DNA of 14,413 bases, from assembly GCA_964601355.1 (NCBI GenBank), contig CAZRNB010000079.1, forward strand, positions 1-14,413. The letters run 5' to 3'. Shown here in pieces: positions 1 through 5,840 of this stretch. The stretch comes from CAZRNB01 sp964601355. Lineage in GTDB: Bacteria > Planctomycetota > Phycisphaerae > Sedimentisphaerales > Anaerobacaceae. The notes beneath the pieces are model-generated. The model saw nothing but the letters and a program-made list of their open reading frames with translations, made no database searches and was not told the origin of the DNA. The position numbers and the translations under genes were made by a program. The stretch's first letter is position 1; each line of letters starts with the position of its first letter.

Positions 1-24
1 CACCTAAGGTGGTCTCGCAATGAC
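1..24 (-). repeat. Truncated palindromic repeat unit (TCATTGCGAG family)
   Basis: The window opens inside a repeat unit. CACCTAAGGTG at 1-11 is a 5-bp inverted repeat around one base and would be the variable core. CTCGCAATGA at 14-23 is the reverse complement of the TCATTGCGAG arm that recurs at 2441, 3000, 3045 and 3149-3158. Confidence 0.6.
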
Positions 25-30
25 AACTTC

Positions 31-183
31 TCAAATTACCTGCGACAAAGCAGTAGTATAACCGACAGCGGTACAACCGACGCGAAATCCATCTGAATCT
101 GTCATTGTATAGTTCAGTCTTCCTGCCATAAAAAACAGGTTGACTTGCTTTCCGCCCATCCCGTGATTATTCTGCAGCAATTT
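31..183 (-). pseudogene. Possible remnant of a secreted/pilin-like protein C-terminus
   Basis: A 50-codon open stretch on the minus strand ends in TGA at 31-33 and is closed upstream by TAG at 184-186. It contains NNHGMGGKQVNLFFMAGRL followed by DSDGFRVG. This loosely resembles the C-terminal H-X9-DG segment of planctomycete prepilin-like proteins (DUF1559 type), although spacing and the DG pair are off. A different frame upstream reads LEIAAE into the same point, so a one-base frameshift near 170 would join them. No start codon or ribosome site is visible. It may equally be chance coding-like sequence. Confidence 0.25.
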
Positions 184-250
184 CTAATTTACACCCCGAC
201 TGCCTCTGTACCGGCTGACCTTAATCTTACGGTCATCGGGCTGCCGAAAA

Positions 251-281
251 TTGTTTACAAAAACATTTCTCGTTATTATAC
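251..281 (+). promoter_or_regulatory. Candidate sigma70-type promoter for accB-accC
   Basis: TTGTTT at 251-256 and TATTAT at 274-279 are separated by 17 nt. An alternative pairing is TTTACA at 254-259 with TTATAC at 276-281, 16 nt apart. The block lies in an AT-rich part of the 406-bp non-coding region upstream of accB. The leader would be about 120 nt. No other feature is visible between it and the gene. Confidence 0.35.
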
Positions 282-406
282 TTGAAGTGCTGATAATAAA
301 ATAAATATCATTAGTTCGTTGTTTCCAAGCGTCGCAACAAGACGTAAATGCGATTTCTTATCGGCATCACAAAGTATTTCAATTGGGCTATGGAAAGGAT
401 GCAGCG

Positions 407-907
407 ATGGCTCAAAAAGACACCGACTTGCAGAAAATAAAAGAAATCATCGAAATAATGGAGCGAAATGGCCTAATCGAGGTTGAAATTAAACATGGCG
501 ATGACAAAATTTTTCTAAAGCGACACGTCCCCCAGCAACCGGTACCCGCCGGTACAGTCCCGATTTATCGGGACAGGCCTGAATCTGTCGCAACCGGCAT
601 TGATGCAGTTATACCGGAATCGCCGATTGCTAAAACGACACCACCTGCTCCATCAAAGCAGAATAACATAGAAGAGATAAAATCACCAATCGTTGGCACT
701 TTCTATGCAAAAACAAGCCCTGATTCAGAACCTTATGTTGAAATCGGCTCACATGTTGAGCCGCAGACGGTAGTTTGCGTAATTGAGGCAATGAAGGTAA
801 TGAACGAAATAAAAACCGAAAATAGCGGAACAATTACCGAAATATTGGCGACTAACGGGCAAGCTGTGGAATACGGCCAGGTACTCTTTAGAATAAAGCC
901 GGATTGA
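407..907 (+). CDS. accB: Biotin carboxyl carrier protein of acetyl-CoA carboxylase
   Basis: This 166-residue protein carries the biotin that shuttles carboxyl groups between biotin carboxylase and carboxyltransferase in cytoplasmic acetyl-CoA carboxylase, the first step of fatty-acid synthesis. An N-terminal helical part (about 1-40) leads to a Pro/Ala-rich linker (about 41-90) and a C-terminal biotinyl domain (about 91-166). The biotinylation motif is EAMKVMNEI with Lys130. KSPIVGTFY at 92-100 is the usual start of the domain. The ATG at 407 is preferred because AAAGGA at 394-399 is spaced 7 nt before it; an in-frame TTG at 383 has no such support. accC follows after 70 nt, as in many bacteria. 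Oddly, residues 51-56 are encoded by a perfect palindrome (see 557-574). The family assignment is secure. Confidence 0.96.
   Translation: MAQKDTDLQKIKEIIEIMERNGLIEVEIKHGDDKIFLKRHVPQQPVPAGTVPIYRDRPESVATGIDAVIPESPIAKTTPPAPSKQNNIEEIKSPIVGTFYAKTSPDSEPYVEIGSHVEPQTVVCVIEAMKVMNEIKTENSGTITEILATNGQAVEYGQVLFRIKPD
557..574. repeat. Perfect 8-bp inverted repeat inside the accB linker
   Basis: GTCCCGAT, loop TT, ATCGGGAC form a perfect stem with a 2-nt loop. It is exactly six codons in frame (V51 P I Y R D56), in the flexible linker where an insertion would be tolerated. It looks like a small palindromic element inserted in a coding region. GGGACAGG at its edge and the short linker context give no target duplication that I can see. 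Confidence 0.7.
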
Positions 908-950
908 TTTGTGAATTGATGCCCGTTGCCTGACGCTCGCAAAAAAAATC

Positions 951-977
951 GAGTATCAAGTATCAAGCATCGAGAAT
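951..977 (+). repeat. Heptad tract abutting the accC start codon
   Basis: The 7-mers GAGTATC, AAGTATC and AAGCATC, then GAGAAT, run without a gap into the accC ATG at 978. The period is exactly 7. There is no Shine-Dalgarno sequence in the usual window, so the tract occupies the whole ribosome-binding region. It lies between accB and accC, so it would be an internal leader in an operon transcript. Confidence 0.85.
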
Positions 978-2315
978 ATGTTTTCAAGAATTTTAATAGC
1001 AAATCGTGGCGAAATAGCGTTGCGTATTATTCGTGCCTGTCACGAGCTCGGCATCGAAACGGTTGCAGTCTATTCGGAGGCTGATAAAGATGCTCCATAC
1101 CTGAAGTTTGCTGACGAAGCTGTTTGTATAGGGCCGGCTAATTGTGCAGAAAGCTATTTGAATATTCCGCATATTATAAGCACTGCTGAGATTACCGACG
1201 CGGAGGCAATTCATCCAGGTTATGGTTTTTTAGCTGAGAATACAAACTTCGCTCAGATATGCGAGGACTGCGGAATAACATTTATCGGCCCGCCGGTCGA
1301 GGCGATGCGGCTGCTCGGCGATAAGGTCGAGGCGCGCAATCTTGCAATTAAAATCGAAGTGCCAGTAGTGCCGGGTTCTGAAGGTAAAATCGAAAGTGAA
1401 TCTGAAGCGTTAACAATAGCGAACAAAATTGGCTATCCGGTTATAATAAAAGCCGCGGCGGGCGGCGGCGGGCGAGGCATGAGGCTGGCGCACAACGATG
1501 ACAGCTTAAGCTCGGCAATAAGCTCCGCGCGTGCCGAGGCGGAAGCCGCCTTTGGTGACGGCAGCGTGTATCTGGAAAAATACATAGTTGAGTCGCGACA
1601 CGTAGAGGTGCAGGTAATGGCCGACCAGGCGGGTAATGTCCTGCACTTCTATGAAAGAGACTGCACCATTCAGCGAAGGCATCAAAAGATGATTGAGGAG
1701 TCGCCCTGCCCCGTTCTGGATGAGCGCGGAAGAGAAGAGCTTTGTAAGGCCGCCATTAAGCTCGTTAAGGAAGCCAAATACGTTAATGCAGCAACGGTGG
1801 AGTTCCTCCTGGATAAAAACAAACAGTTCTACTTCATCGAAGTAAATACACGCATTCAGGTTGAGCATCCCGTTACAGAAATGGTCACAGGCTATGATTT
1901 GATTAAATGGCAGATAAAAATTGCCGACGGCCAACAGCTTGACATCAGCCAAAGAAATATCAAGCACAAAGGCTGCGCAATTGAGTGCAGAATCAACGCT
2001 GAAGACCCAGCGAGGGATTTTGCACCTTGTCCTGGAACAATTACAAAATACATTCAGCCCGGCGGGCCTGGCGTGCGGGTCGATACGCACGCTCATCAAG
2101 GCTGGACTGTCTGTAAAGATTATGACTCGATGATAGCAAAGGTTATTGTTCATCAAAAGAACCGGGCTGAGGCCATCGCAACAATGAAGAGAGCCTTGCG
2201 GGAATTTGTGATTGAGCCGATCAAAACTACGATACCTGCCTGCCTGGATATCCTCTCGCATAACCTTTATGTTAAAAACAAAATCGACACCAGTTTTGTC
2301 GAACGAAACTTTTAA
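978..2315 (+). CDS. accC: Biotin carboxylase subunit of acetyl-CoA carboxylase
   Basis: This 445-residue ATP-grasp enzyme carboxylates the biotin on AccB using ATP and bicarbonate. Its length is normal for the family. The N-terminal biotin-carboxylase domain starts FSRILIANRGEIA. ATP-grasp features include Lys116, Lys158 before the glycine loop GGGGRGM (162-168), the metal ligands Glu275 and Glu288, and EVNTRIQVEHPVTEM (288-302) with Arg292, the residue equivalent to the catalytic arginine of the Escherichia coli enzyme. HPGYGFLAEN (79-88) is also canonical. The C-terminal biotin-carboxylase domain follows (about 330-440). The start is fixed by homology of the N-terminus, not by a ribosome site: a 7-nt periodic tract replaces it. 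The carboxyltransferase genes accA and accD are not in the window. Confidence 0.97.
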   Translation: MFSRILIANRGEIALRIIRACHELGIETVAVYSEADKDAPYLKFADEAVCIGPANCAESYLNIPHIISTAEITDAEAIHPGYGFLAENTNFAQICEDCGITFIGPPVEAMRLLGDKVEARNLAIKIEVPVVPGSEGKIESESEALTIANKIGYPVIIKAAAGGGGRGMRLAHNDDSLSSAISSARAEAEAAFGDGSVYLEKYIVESRHVEVQVMADQAGNVLHFYERDCTIQRRHQKMIEESPCPVLDERGREELCKAAIKLVKEAKYVNAATVEFLLDKNKQFYFIEVNTRIQVEHPVTEMVTGYDLIKWQIKIADGQQLDISQRNIKHKGCAIECRINAEDPARDFAPCPGTITKYIQPGGPGVRVDTHAHQGWTVCKDYDSMIAKVIVHQKNRAEAIATMKRALREFVIEPIKTTIPACLDILSHNLYVKNKIDTSFVERNF

Positions 2316-2322
2316 ATTTGCC

Positions 2323-2350
2323 GCTCGTCGCTCGTGACTCGTTTCTCGTT
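2323..2350 (-). repeat. Heptad tract downstream of accC
   Basis: GCTCGTC, GCTCGTG, ACTCGTT and TCTCGTT form four 7-mers, followed by a T run. On the minus strand they read as ACGAG-type 7-mers like those in front of DUF434. The tract begins 8 nt after the accC stop and is not next to any start codon. Confidence 0.75.
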
Positions 2351-2415
2351 TTTTTCTGTCATTGCCATGTCTTTTACTTCGTTATTCTTTGCTTGTCCCG
2401 TTTGTATTTTTTGGG

Positions 2416-2436
2416 ATTCGATATTCGATATTCTTT
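2416..2436. repeat. Short heptad tract next to a palindromic repeat
   Basis: ATTCGAT occurs twice, followed by ATTCTTT, in exact 7-nt steps. The tract ends 4 nt before the palindromic repeat unit that starts at 2441. Confidence 0.6.
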
Positions 2437-2440
2437 AAAG

Positions 2441-2472
2441 TCATTGCGAGGCCGTCAGGCCGAAGCAATCTC
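2441..2472 (+). repeat. Palindromic repeat unit, TCATTGCGAG...GAAGCAATC
   Basis: The arms TCATTGCGAG and GAAGCAATCTC flank a GGCC-GTCA-GGCC core hairpin. The arms pair through ATTGC and GCAAT. Related arms of this kind are familiar from many unrelated bacterial genomes as short dispersed intergenic repeats. Confidence 0.8.
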
Positions 2473-2556
2473 AACACATCGCAGTCTCCCTTTATCAATC
2501 TAAATACGGACCATAAAAATATATGCGCTTCATTAAACAGAGCCCCGACCGTAAGG

Positions 2557-2599
2557 AAGGGGTAATCTCGTCCAACATTCTATAATTGATTACCGCCTT
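2557..2599. repeat. Imperfect inverted repeat AAGGGGTAATC / GATTACCGCCTT
   Basis: An 11-bp stem with a one-base bulge encloses about 20 nt. Just before it, CCCCGACCGTAAGGAAGGGG at 2543-2562 has complementary CCCC and GGGG ends that could form a competing small hairpin. No T run follows, so a rho-independent terminator is unlikely. Confidence 0.4.
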
Positions 2600-2654
2600 A
2601 CACACTTGAGTTTTATGGATTGGAATAAATCATTTTCCCGTGTTCAAATATCAT

Positions 2655-2684
2655 ATACGTAAAACGCGTACGCGCTTTACGTAT
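2655..2684. repeat. 30-bp near-perfect palindrome
   Basis: ATACGTAAAACGCG at 2655-2668 and CGCGCTTTACGTAT at 2671-2684 pair over 14 bp with a single mismatch, around a TA centre. The middle, CGCGTACGCG, is itself a perfect palindrome. It matches none of the other repeats in the window. A protein-binding site, a structured RNA or a DNA hairpin are all possible. Confidence 0.65.
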
Positions 2685-2963
2685 GAGTTTCTTCTTGCAA
2701 CTGTTCGTCAAGGCCAGACAAAAGAATAAGCGATGAGGAGATTATATCAGCAAAAAATAATTTGCTTTATGAGGATTTGCGACAAGTCCCGATAGAAACC
2801 CTAATGCTATCGAGTACAAGTGATCCGAAAGACATGGGTTTTCTAACGTGACAAGCTGCTTGTAAGTTCCTGCAAACTGTTTGTCTTAATGTGGAGCTTA
2901 TCTGCGGCAAATTCGCATGCTCCCTTATTCAGCGCAAAAATTTATACGGATAAAAATGGAAAA

Positions 2964-2998
2964 GTCAAAAATGAAACATTAAAATGCAAAATGTAAAA
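2964..2998 (-). repeat. Heptad tract, A-rich orientation, upstream of HAD gene
   Basis: Five 7-mers, GTCAAAA, ATGAAAC, ATTAAAA, TGCAAAA and TGTAAAA, end directly at the palindromic repeat starting at 3000. Read on the minus strand they give TTTTACA, TTTTGCA, TTTTAAT and so on, close to the tract in front of the RNase Z-like gene. Confidence 0.75.
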
Positions 2999-2999
2999 G

Positions 3000-3158
3000 T
3001 CATTGCGAGCCCAAGCAAAGCGAGGGTGCGGCAATCCGACGTAGTCATTGCGAGGGATTTTATCCCGAAGCAATCTCCTTGAGATCGCCACGATTACCTT
3101 CGGCAACCTCGCGACACTTCGTGGATTGCTTCGTCGGCCTTTGGCCTCCTCGCAATGA
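3000..3158. repeat. Cluster of three palindromic repeat units
   Basis: Unit 1 (3000-3037) and unit 2 (3045-3077) run in the plus direction with arms TCATTGCGAG and GCAATC. Unit 3 (3123-3158) is inverted, with GGATTGCTT and CTCGCAATGA. The arms are conserved but the core differs each time: unit 2 has GGGAT-TTT-ATCCC and unit 3 has GGCC-TTT-GGCC. Units 2 and 3 could pair into one long hairpin. The cluster is flanked on both sides by 7-nt periodic tracts. Confidence 0.8.
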
Positions 3159-3166
3159 CGTTCCGC

Positions 3167-3200
3167 GTTGATACTCAATATTTGATTTTTGCTTTTTGAT
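3167..3200 (+). repeat. Heptad tract abutting the HAD start codon
   Basis: GTTGATA, CTCAATA, TTTGATT and TTTGCTT, then TTTGAT, run straight into the ATG at 3201. There is no purine-rich ribosome site. The tract begins 9 nt after the palindromic repeat cluster. Confidence 0.75.
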
Positions 3201-3878
3201 ATGACCAAGTTATATGGCTTGATATTTGATGTTGATGGAGTAATTGCCGACACCGAGCCGGTTAATGCCAGAGTGACAATCAGAGTCTTCGAGGATATGT
3301 TCGGCCTAAAGAACGTCAAGCCGGAAGATTTCACTGAAGGCATCGGCAAGGGTGCAGAAAGATACGTCAAGGCCGCAGCCGACGTACACGGTTTGATTTT
3401 GACCGACGAGCAGATAAAAGTCGCTGCTCAGTTACGTGAGCAGTATCTTATAAAGGCAATGCAGGAAGAACCATTGCCTGCATTTCCTGGTGTATTGGAG
3501 TTAATAAATAAGGCGTTGCAAAGGCAGGATTTTCGATTAGCCATTGCTACATCTGCAACGCTTGAGCTATCTCGTGCCATTTTGGAATCTGCAAAAGTCC
3601 CCTACCAAAAGATGGTTTATGTCACCGGCAGCGAAATCACGCGAAAAAAGCCTGACCCGGAGCTTTTCCTTGTTGCTGCAAGCCGGATGGGTATTTTGCC
3701 TTCAAATTGCGTGGTTTTTGAAGATGCGCCCAGCGGCGTACAAGCCGCCAAAGCCGCCGGCGCCAAATGTATCGCAGTGACAAATTCCACAACCGCCGCT
3801 AATCTCTCCCAAGCAGATTTAATCTGCGATTCTCTTGAGCAGATTGACCTTGAGACCATTCGAAAGCTCATTAAATAA
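3201..3878 (+). CDS. HAD-superfamily hydrolase, beta-phosphoglucomutase-like
   Basis: A 225-residue cytoplasmic phosphatase or phosphomutase of the haloacid dehalogenase fold, subclass with an N-terminal helical cap. Motif I is DVDGVIADTE with nucleophile Asp10 and Asp12; motif II is Ser118 in IATSAT; motif III is Lys150 in KKPDP; motif IV is VFEDAPSG with Glu174 and Asp175. The cap lies at about 16-85. Such proteins act on small sugar phosphates or similar; the substrate cannot be read from the sequence. The ATG at 3201 gives the normal N-terminus (TKLYGLIFDVDG). The in-frame TTG at 3189 would add four residues coded by the repeat tract and is rejected. The next gene is 111 nt away with its own promoter, so this gene is probably transcribed alone. 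Confidence 0.9.
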   Translation: MTKLYGLIFDVDGVIADTEPVNARVTIRVFEDMFGLKNVKPEDFTEGIGKGAERYVKAAADVHGLILTDEQIKVAAQLREQYLIKAMQEEPLPAFPGVLELINKALQRQDFRLAIATSATLELSRAILESAKVPYQKMVYVTGSEITRKKPDPELFLVAASRMGILPSNCVVFEDAPSGVQAAKAAGAKCIAVTNSTTAANLSQADLICDSLEQIDLETIRKLIK

Positions 3879-3910
3879 CCCACCATAGCGAGCGTTATTT
3901 ACTTGGCCTA

Positions 3911-3938
3911 TTGACATACCTGTTTCTTTAGTTATAAT
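3911..3938 (+). promoter_or_regulatory. Consensus sigma70 promoter for the esterase gene
   Basis: TTGACA at 3911-3916 and TATAAT at 3933-3938 both match consensus exactly, with a 16-nt spacer. Transcription would begin near 3945, giving a leader of about 45 nt to the ATG at 3990. Confidence 0.75.
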
Positions 3939-3989
3939 TTCACATGTCTAAAAATACCGAAAAGACAATTGTTATTTAAGGAGTCACAC

Positions 3990-5246
3990 ATGCAAAATAA
4001 ATCTTTATCATTGCTATCGTTCACTCTGCTGACCAATCTCTTGCTCATCTCGTTATGCCCACTATCCGTACAAGCTGCGGACCTCACTGGCACATGGAAA
4101 GCTGAATTCGACACCCAGATCGGCGTGCAAAAGTACACCTTCACGCTCAAGCAGGAAGGGACACAAGTCAGCGGTAAGGCCACAGCCGAAATCGAAGGCG
4201 AGAAACGCGAAGTCGAGCTACAAGAGTGCAAGCTGGACGGGGACACACTCTCGTTCATCGAGATTTTCAAATTCGAGGACAATGAAGTCCAAATTAGCTA
4301 TAAGGGAAAGGTGGCGGATAATGAAATCAAATTCACACGCAACGTCGGTGATTTTGCCACTGAGGAGCTGATAGCCAAACGTGAAAAGTCCGAAGCTCCG
4401 CCCGCTGCTGCGCTTGACCGCACCCGGCCAATCCGTCAACAGCAGCCGATTGTATTAGGTCCCGATGACAAGCCGGCTTTTCCGCCTGCGCCAGAAGGAT
4501 TTGACAAGAGACGGGAAAACATCGCACGCGGAAAGGTCGAAACCGTTGAATACGATTCCAAAACAGTCGGCAACAAACGCAAGATGCTAATCTATACCCC
4601 GCCAGGATACTCGACTGACACCAAGTATCCCGTCCTCTACCTGCTGCACGGCATCGGTGGCGATGAAACGGAATGGTGCAAGCACGCCGATCCCAATGTC
4701 ATTCTCGATAAACTTTACGCCGACAAAAAGCTCGTACCGATGCTCGTTGCAATGCCCAATGGCCGGGCTGAACCGAACGACCGGGCCGTGGGCAATATTT
4801 TCGCACCCGAACATGTCAGGGCTTTCGAGAAATTCGAATATGATTTGCTCAAGGACGTCATTCCCTTTGTCGAATCAAAATATTCGATAAAGACCGGCCG
4901 CGAGAACCGAGCGCTCGCCGGTTTATCAATGGGCGGTGGCCAATCACTTAACTTTGGCCTAGCACATCTCGATACCTTTGCCTGGATCGGCGGATTTTCC
5001 TCAGCGCCTAACACGAAGGCGTCTGGGCAACTAGTTCCCGATCCGAACGAAGCCAAAAAGCAATTAAAACTACTCTGGATTTCCTGCGGCGATAAAGATG
5101 GACTAATTAACATCAGCCAGGGTTTTCATACATATCTGAAGGAAAAGAATGTGACGCATATCTGGCACGTGGATTCCGGTGCACACGACTGGTCGGTTTG
5201 GAAAAACGATTTATACCTCTTTTCCCAGCTAATCTTCCGTCAGTAG
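3990..5246 (+). CDS. Secreted CE1/esterase D-like hydrolase with N-terminal beta domain
   Basis: A 418-residue exported protein. Residues 1-29 form a signal peptide ending SVQA before ADLTGTW. Residues 30-130 look like a small beta-barrel (alternating strands, GTWKAEF, YTFTLKQEG, SGKA), an N-terminal module seen in other environmental hydrolases. After a Pro-rich linker, residues about 180-418 form a PF00756-type alpha/beta hydrolase: YPVLYLLHGIGGDETEW, nucleophile Ser313 in GLSMGGG, Asp370 in CGDKDGL and His399 in GAHDWSVW. Family members remove feruloyl or acetyl groups from xylan and related glycans, or hydrolyse siderophore esters; the carbohydrate role fits the neighbouring mannan enzymes. 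AAGGAG at 3978-3983 is placed 6 nt before the ATG and decides this start over the TTG at 3969. Confidence 0.88.
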   Translation: MQNKSLSLLSFTLLTNLLLISLCPLSVQAADLTGTWKAEFDTQIGVQKYTFTLKQEGTQVSGKATAEIEGEKREVELQECKLDGDTLSFIEIFKFEDNEVQISYKGKVADNEIKFTRNVGDFATEELIAKREKSEAPPAAALDRTRPIRQQQPIVLGPDDKPAFPPAPEGFDKRRENIARGKVETVEYDSKTVGNKRKMLIYTPPGYSTDTKYPVLYLLHGIGGDETEWCKHADPNVILDKLYADKKLVPMLVAMPNGRAEPNDRAVGNIFAPEHVRAFEKFEYDLLKDVIPFVESKYSIKTGRENRALAGLSMGGGQSLNFGLAHLDTFAWIGGFSSAPNTKASGQLVPDPNEAKKQLKLLWISCGDKDGLINISQGFHTYLKEKNVTHIWHVDSGAHDWSVWKNDLYLFSQLIFRQ

Positions 5247-5279
5247 TAGGAAGCTACACTATACAAATCCGTGAACCAA

Positions 5280-5307
5280 GCGACGGGAGACGGGCGACGA
5301 GCGACGT
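5280..5307. repeat. GC-rich heptad tract after the esterase gene
   Basis: GCGACGG, GAGACGG, GCGACGA and GCGACGT occur in exact 7-nt steps, followed by a T run. It is the GC-rich counterpart of the CGAGATA tract and resembles the reverse complement of the tract at 2323-2350. No start codon is adjacent. Confidence 0.7.
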
Positions 5308-5357
5308 TTTTTGAATCGACCATATTGACTTGCCGAAGGAGTATATGGGGTCGCATC

Positions 5358-5385
5358 TTAAATATTAACTATTAACTTCTATATT
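5358..5385. repeat. AT-rich heptad tract
   Basis: TTAAATA, TTAACTA, TTAACTT and CTATATT run in 7-nt steps. This is similar in flavour to the T-rich tract before the RNase Z-like gene, but no start codon follows. Confidence 0.55.
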
Positions 5386-5487
5386 ATTTTTCTTATATGA
5401 TTTTAATTCCGGGGGGCGCCTTACTTATTTCGCGGCGTTCAGGAGCTGCTCGGAGCCAAGGCTGATTTACCGTAGATATTTATATCA

Positions 5488-5517
5488 TTGCAGAACCTGC
5501 TTAACATTGTGTATAAT
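5488..5517 (+). promoter_or_regulatory. Promoter for the toxin-antitoxin operon
   Basis: A perfect TATAAT lies at 5512-5517 with a weak TTGCAG at 5488-5493, 18 nt upstream. The expected start of transcription, about 7 nt past the -10 box, coincides with the ATG at 5524. Confidence 0.55.
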
Positions 5518-5523
5518 ATAGCC

Positions 5524-5607
5524 ATGACGACTAAAGAAATAGCTTTGAAGACAAGAATTACTCGTCTCGGCGAAGCGCCGAGCCGTAGCCGGACTGGAGT
5601 TGAATGA
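5524..5607 (+). CDS. Candidate leaderless 27-residue ORF coupled to the antitoxin gene
   Basis: An ATG at 5524 opens a 27-codon frame (begins MTTKEIALKTRI, ends RSRTGVE). The ATG lies 6 nt after the -10 box, so the transcript could start on it without a leader. The stop TGA at 5605-5607 overlaps the antitoxin ATG at 5604, the arrangement used for translational coupling. The codons for residues 15-20 form a strong hairpin. The peptide is basic and matches no family I know. It may be a leader peptide or simply the antitoxin 5' UTR. Confidence 0.35.
   Translation: MTTKEIALKTRITRLGEAPSRSRTGVE
5566..5582. promoter_or_regulatory. Perfect inverted repeat upstream of the antitoxin gene
   Basis: CTCGGCG, loop AAG, CGCCGAG form a perfect 7-bp stem ending about 21 nt before the antitoxin start. 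It could be the operator bound by the toxin-antitoxin complex, or an mRNA hairpin that controls antitoxin translation. Confidence 0.5.
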
Positions 5608-5840
5608 TGACGCCGCAAAGCAAACAGATTCTTCGTGAAGCTCTGGATTTGCCGCCAATAGATCGAGCGGAGCTGGTCGAGCAGATATTGGCCAGTTTTG
5701 AGTTCCCGGCTCGTCAGGATATCGATGCAGCCTGGGCACAAGAAGCCGAAGACCGCATAGATGCTTATGAGCGAGGAGAGATTGGTTCATCGCCTGCCAA
5801 TAAAGTGTTCAAGGATATCGATCGACAGGCAAAGCGATGA
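5604..5840 (+). CDS. Antitoxin, PF09720-type addiction module component
   Basis: A 78-residue acidic protein that begins MMTPQSKQILREALDLPPIDRAELVEQI and continues with WAQEAEDRIDAYERGEI. This is the typical pattern of the putative addiction module component family (Unstab_antitox): a helix, a LP..DRAELVE turn, then E.R.DAYE.GE. Such proteins bind and block a RelE/ParE-fold toxin. GGAG at 5596-5599 can serve either the ATG at 5604 or the one at 5607. The stop codon overlaps the toxin start by ATGA, which couples the two. Confidence 0.87.
   Translation: MMTPQSKQILREALDLPPIDRAELVEQILASFEFPARQDIDAAWAQEAEDRIDAYERGEIGSSPANKVFKDIDRQAKR

Larger units (their letters stand above)
2316..3200. other. 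Repeat-rich intergenic region, no gene
   Basis: These 885 bp contain three 7-nt periodic tracts before the final one at the HAD start, four units of the TCATTGCGAG palindromic family, a 30-bp near-perfect palindrome at 2655-2684, and a longer imperfect stem at 2557-2599. A weaker pair, CGATAG/CTATCG, lies at 2790-2812. Short open frames at 2318-2565 translate repeat sequence and show no protein-like features. No convincing promoter for the HAD gene was found. Confidence 0.75.
5247..5523. other. Intergenic region with two heptad tracts, no gene
   Basis: Between the esterase stop and the leader ORF there are two 7-nt periodic tracts (5280-5307 and 5358-5385), a G-rich run GGGGGGCGCC near 5411-5420, and the toxin-antitoxin promoter at its right end. 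I see no terminator with a clear stem and T run. Minus-strand open frames of about 100 codons across 5439-5790 overlap the real antitoxin gene and look like shadows. Confidence 0.65.

Noticed and set aside
1506..2261. 251-codon open frame antisense to accC
   Set aside because: It lies wholly opposite a well-supported accC gene; its translation is Cys-, His- and Phe-rich without domain motifs, as expected for a shadow of a biased coding frame.
2318..2565. Two overlapping open frames of 61 and 67 codons after accC
   Set aside because: They translate the heptad and palindromic repeats and have no ribosome site or protein-like pattern.
2942..3370. 142-codon minus-strand frame
   Set aside because: It crosses the repeat cluster and the start of the HAD gene; the peptide is repeat-derived (for example HCEEAKGRRSNP).
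5247..5270. Terminator after the esterase gene
   Set aside because: Only a 4-bp GTAG/CTAC stem is present and there is no T run.
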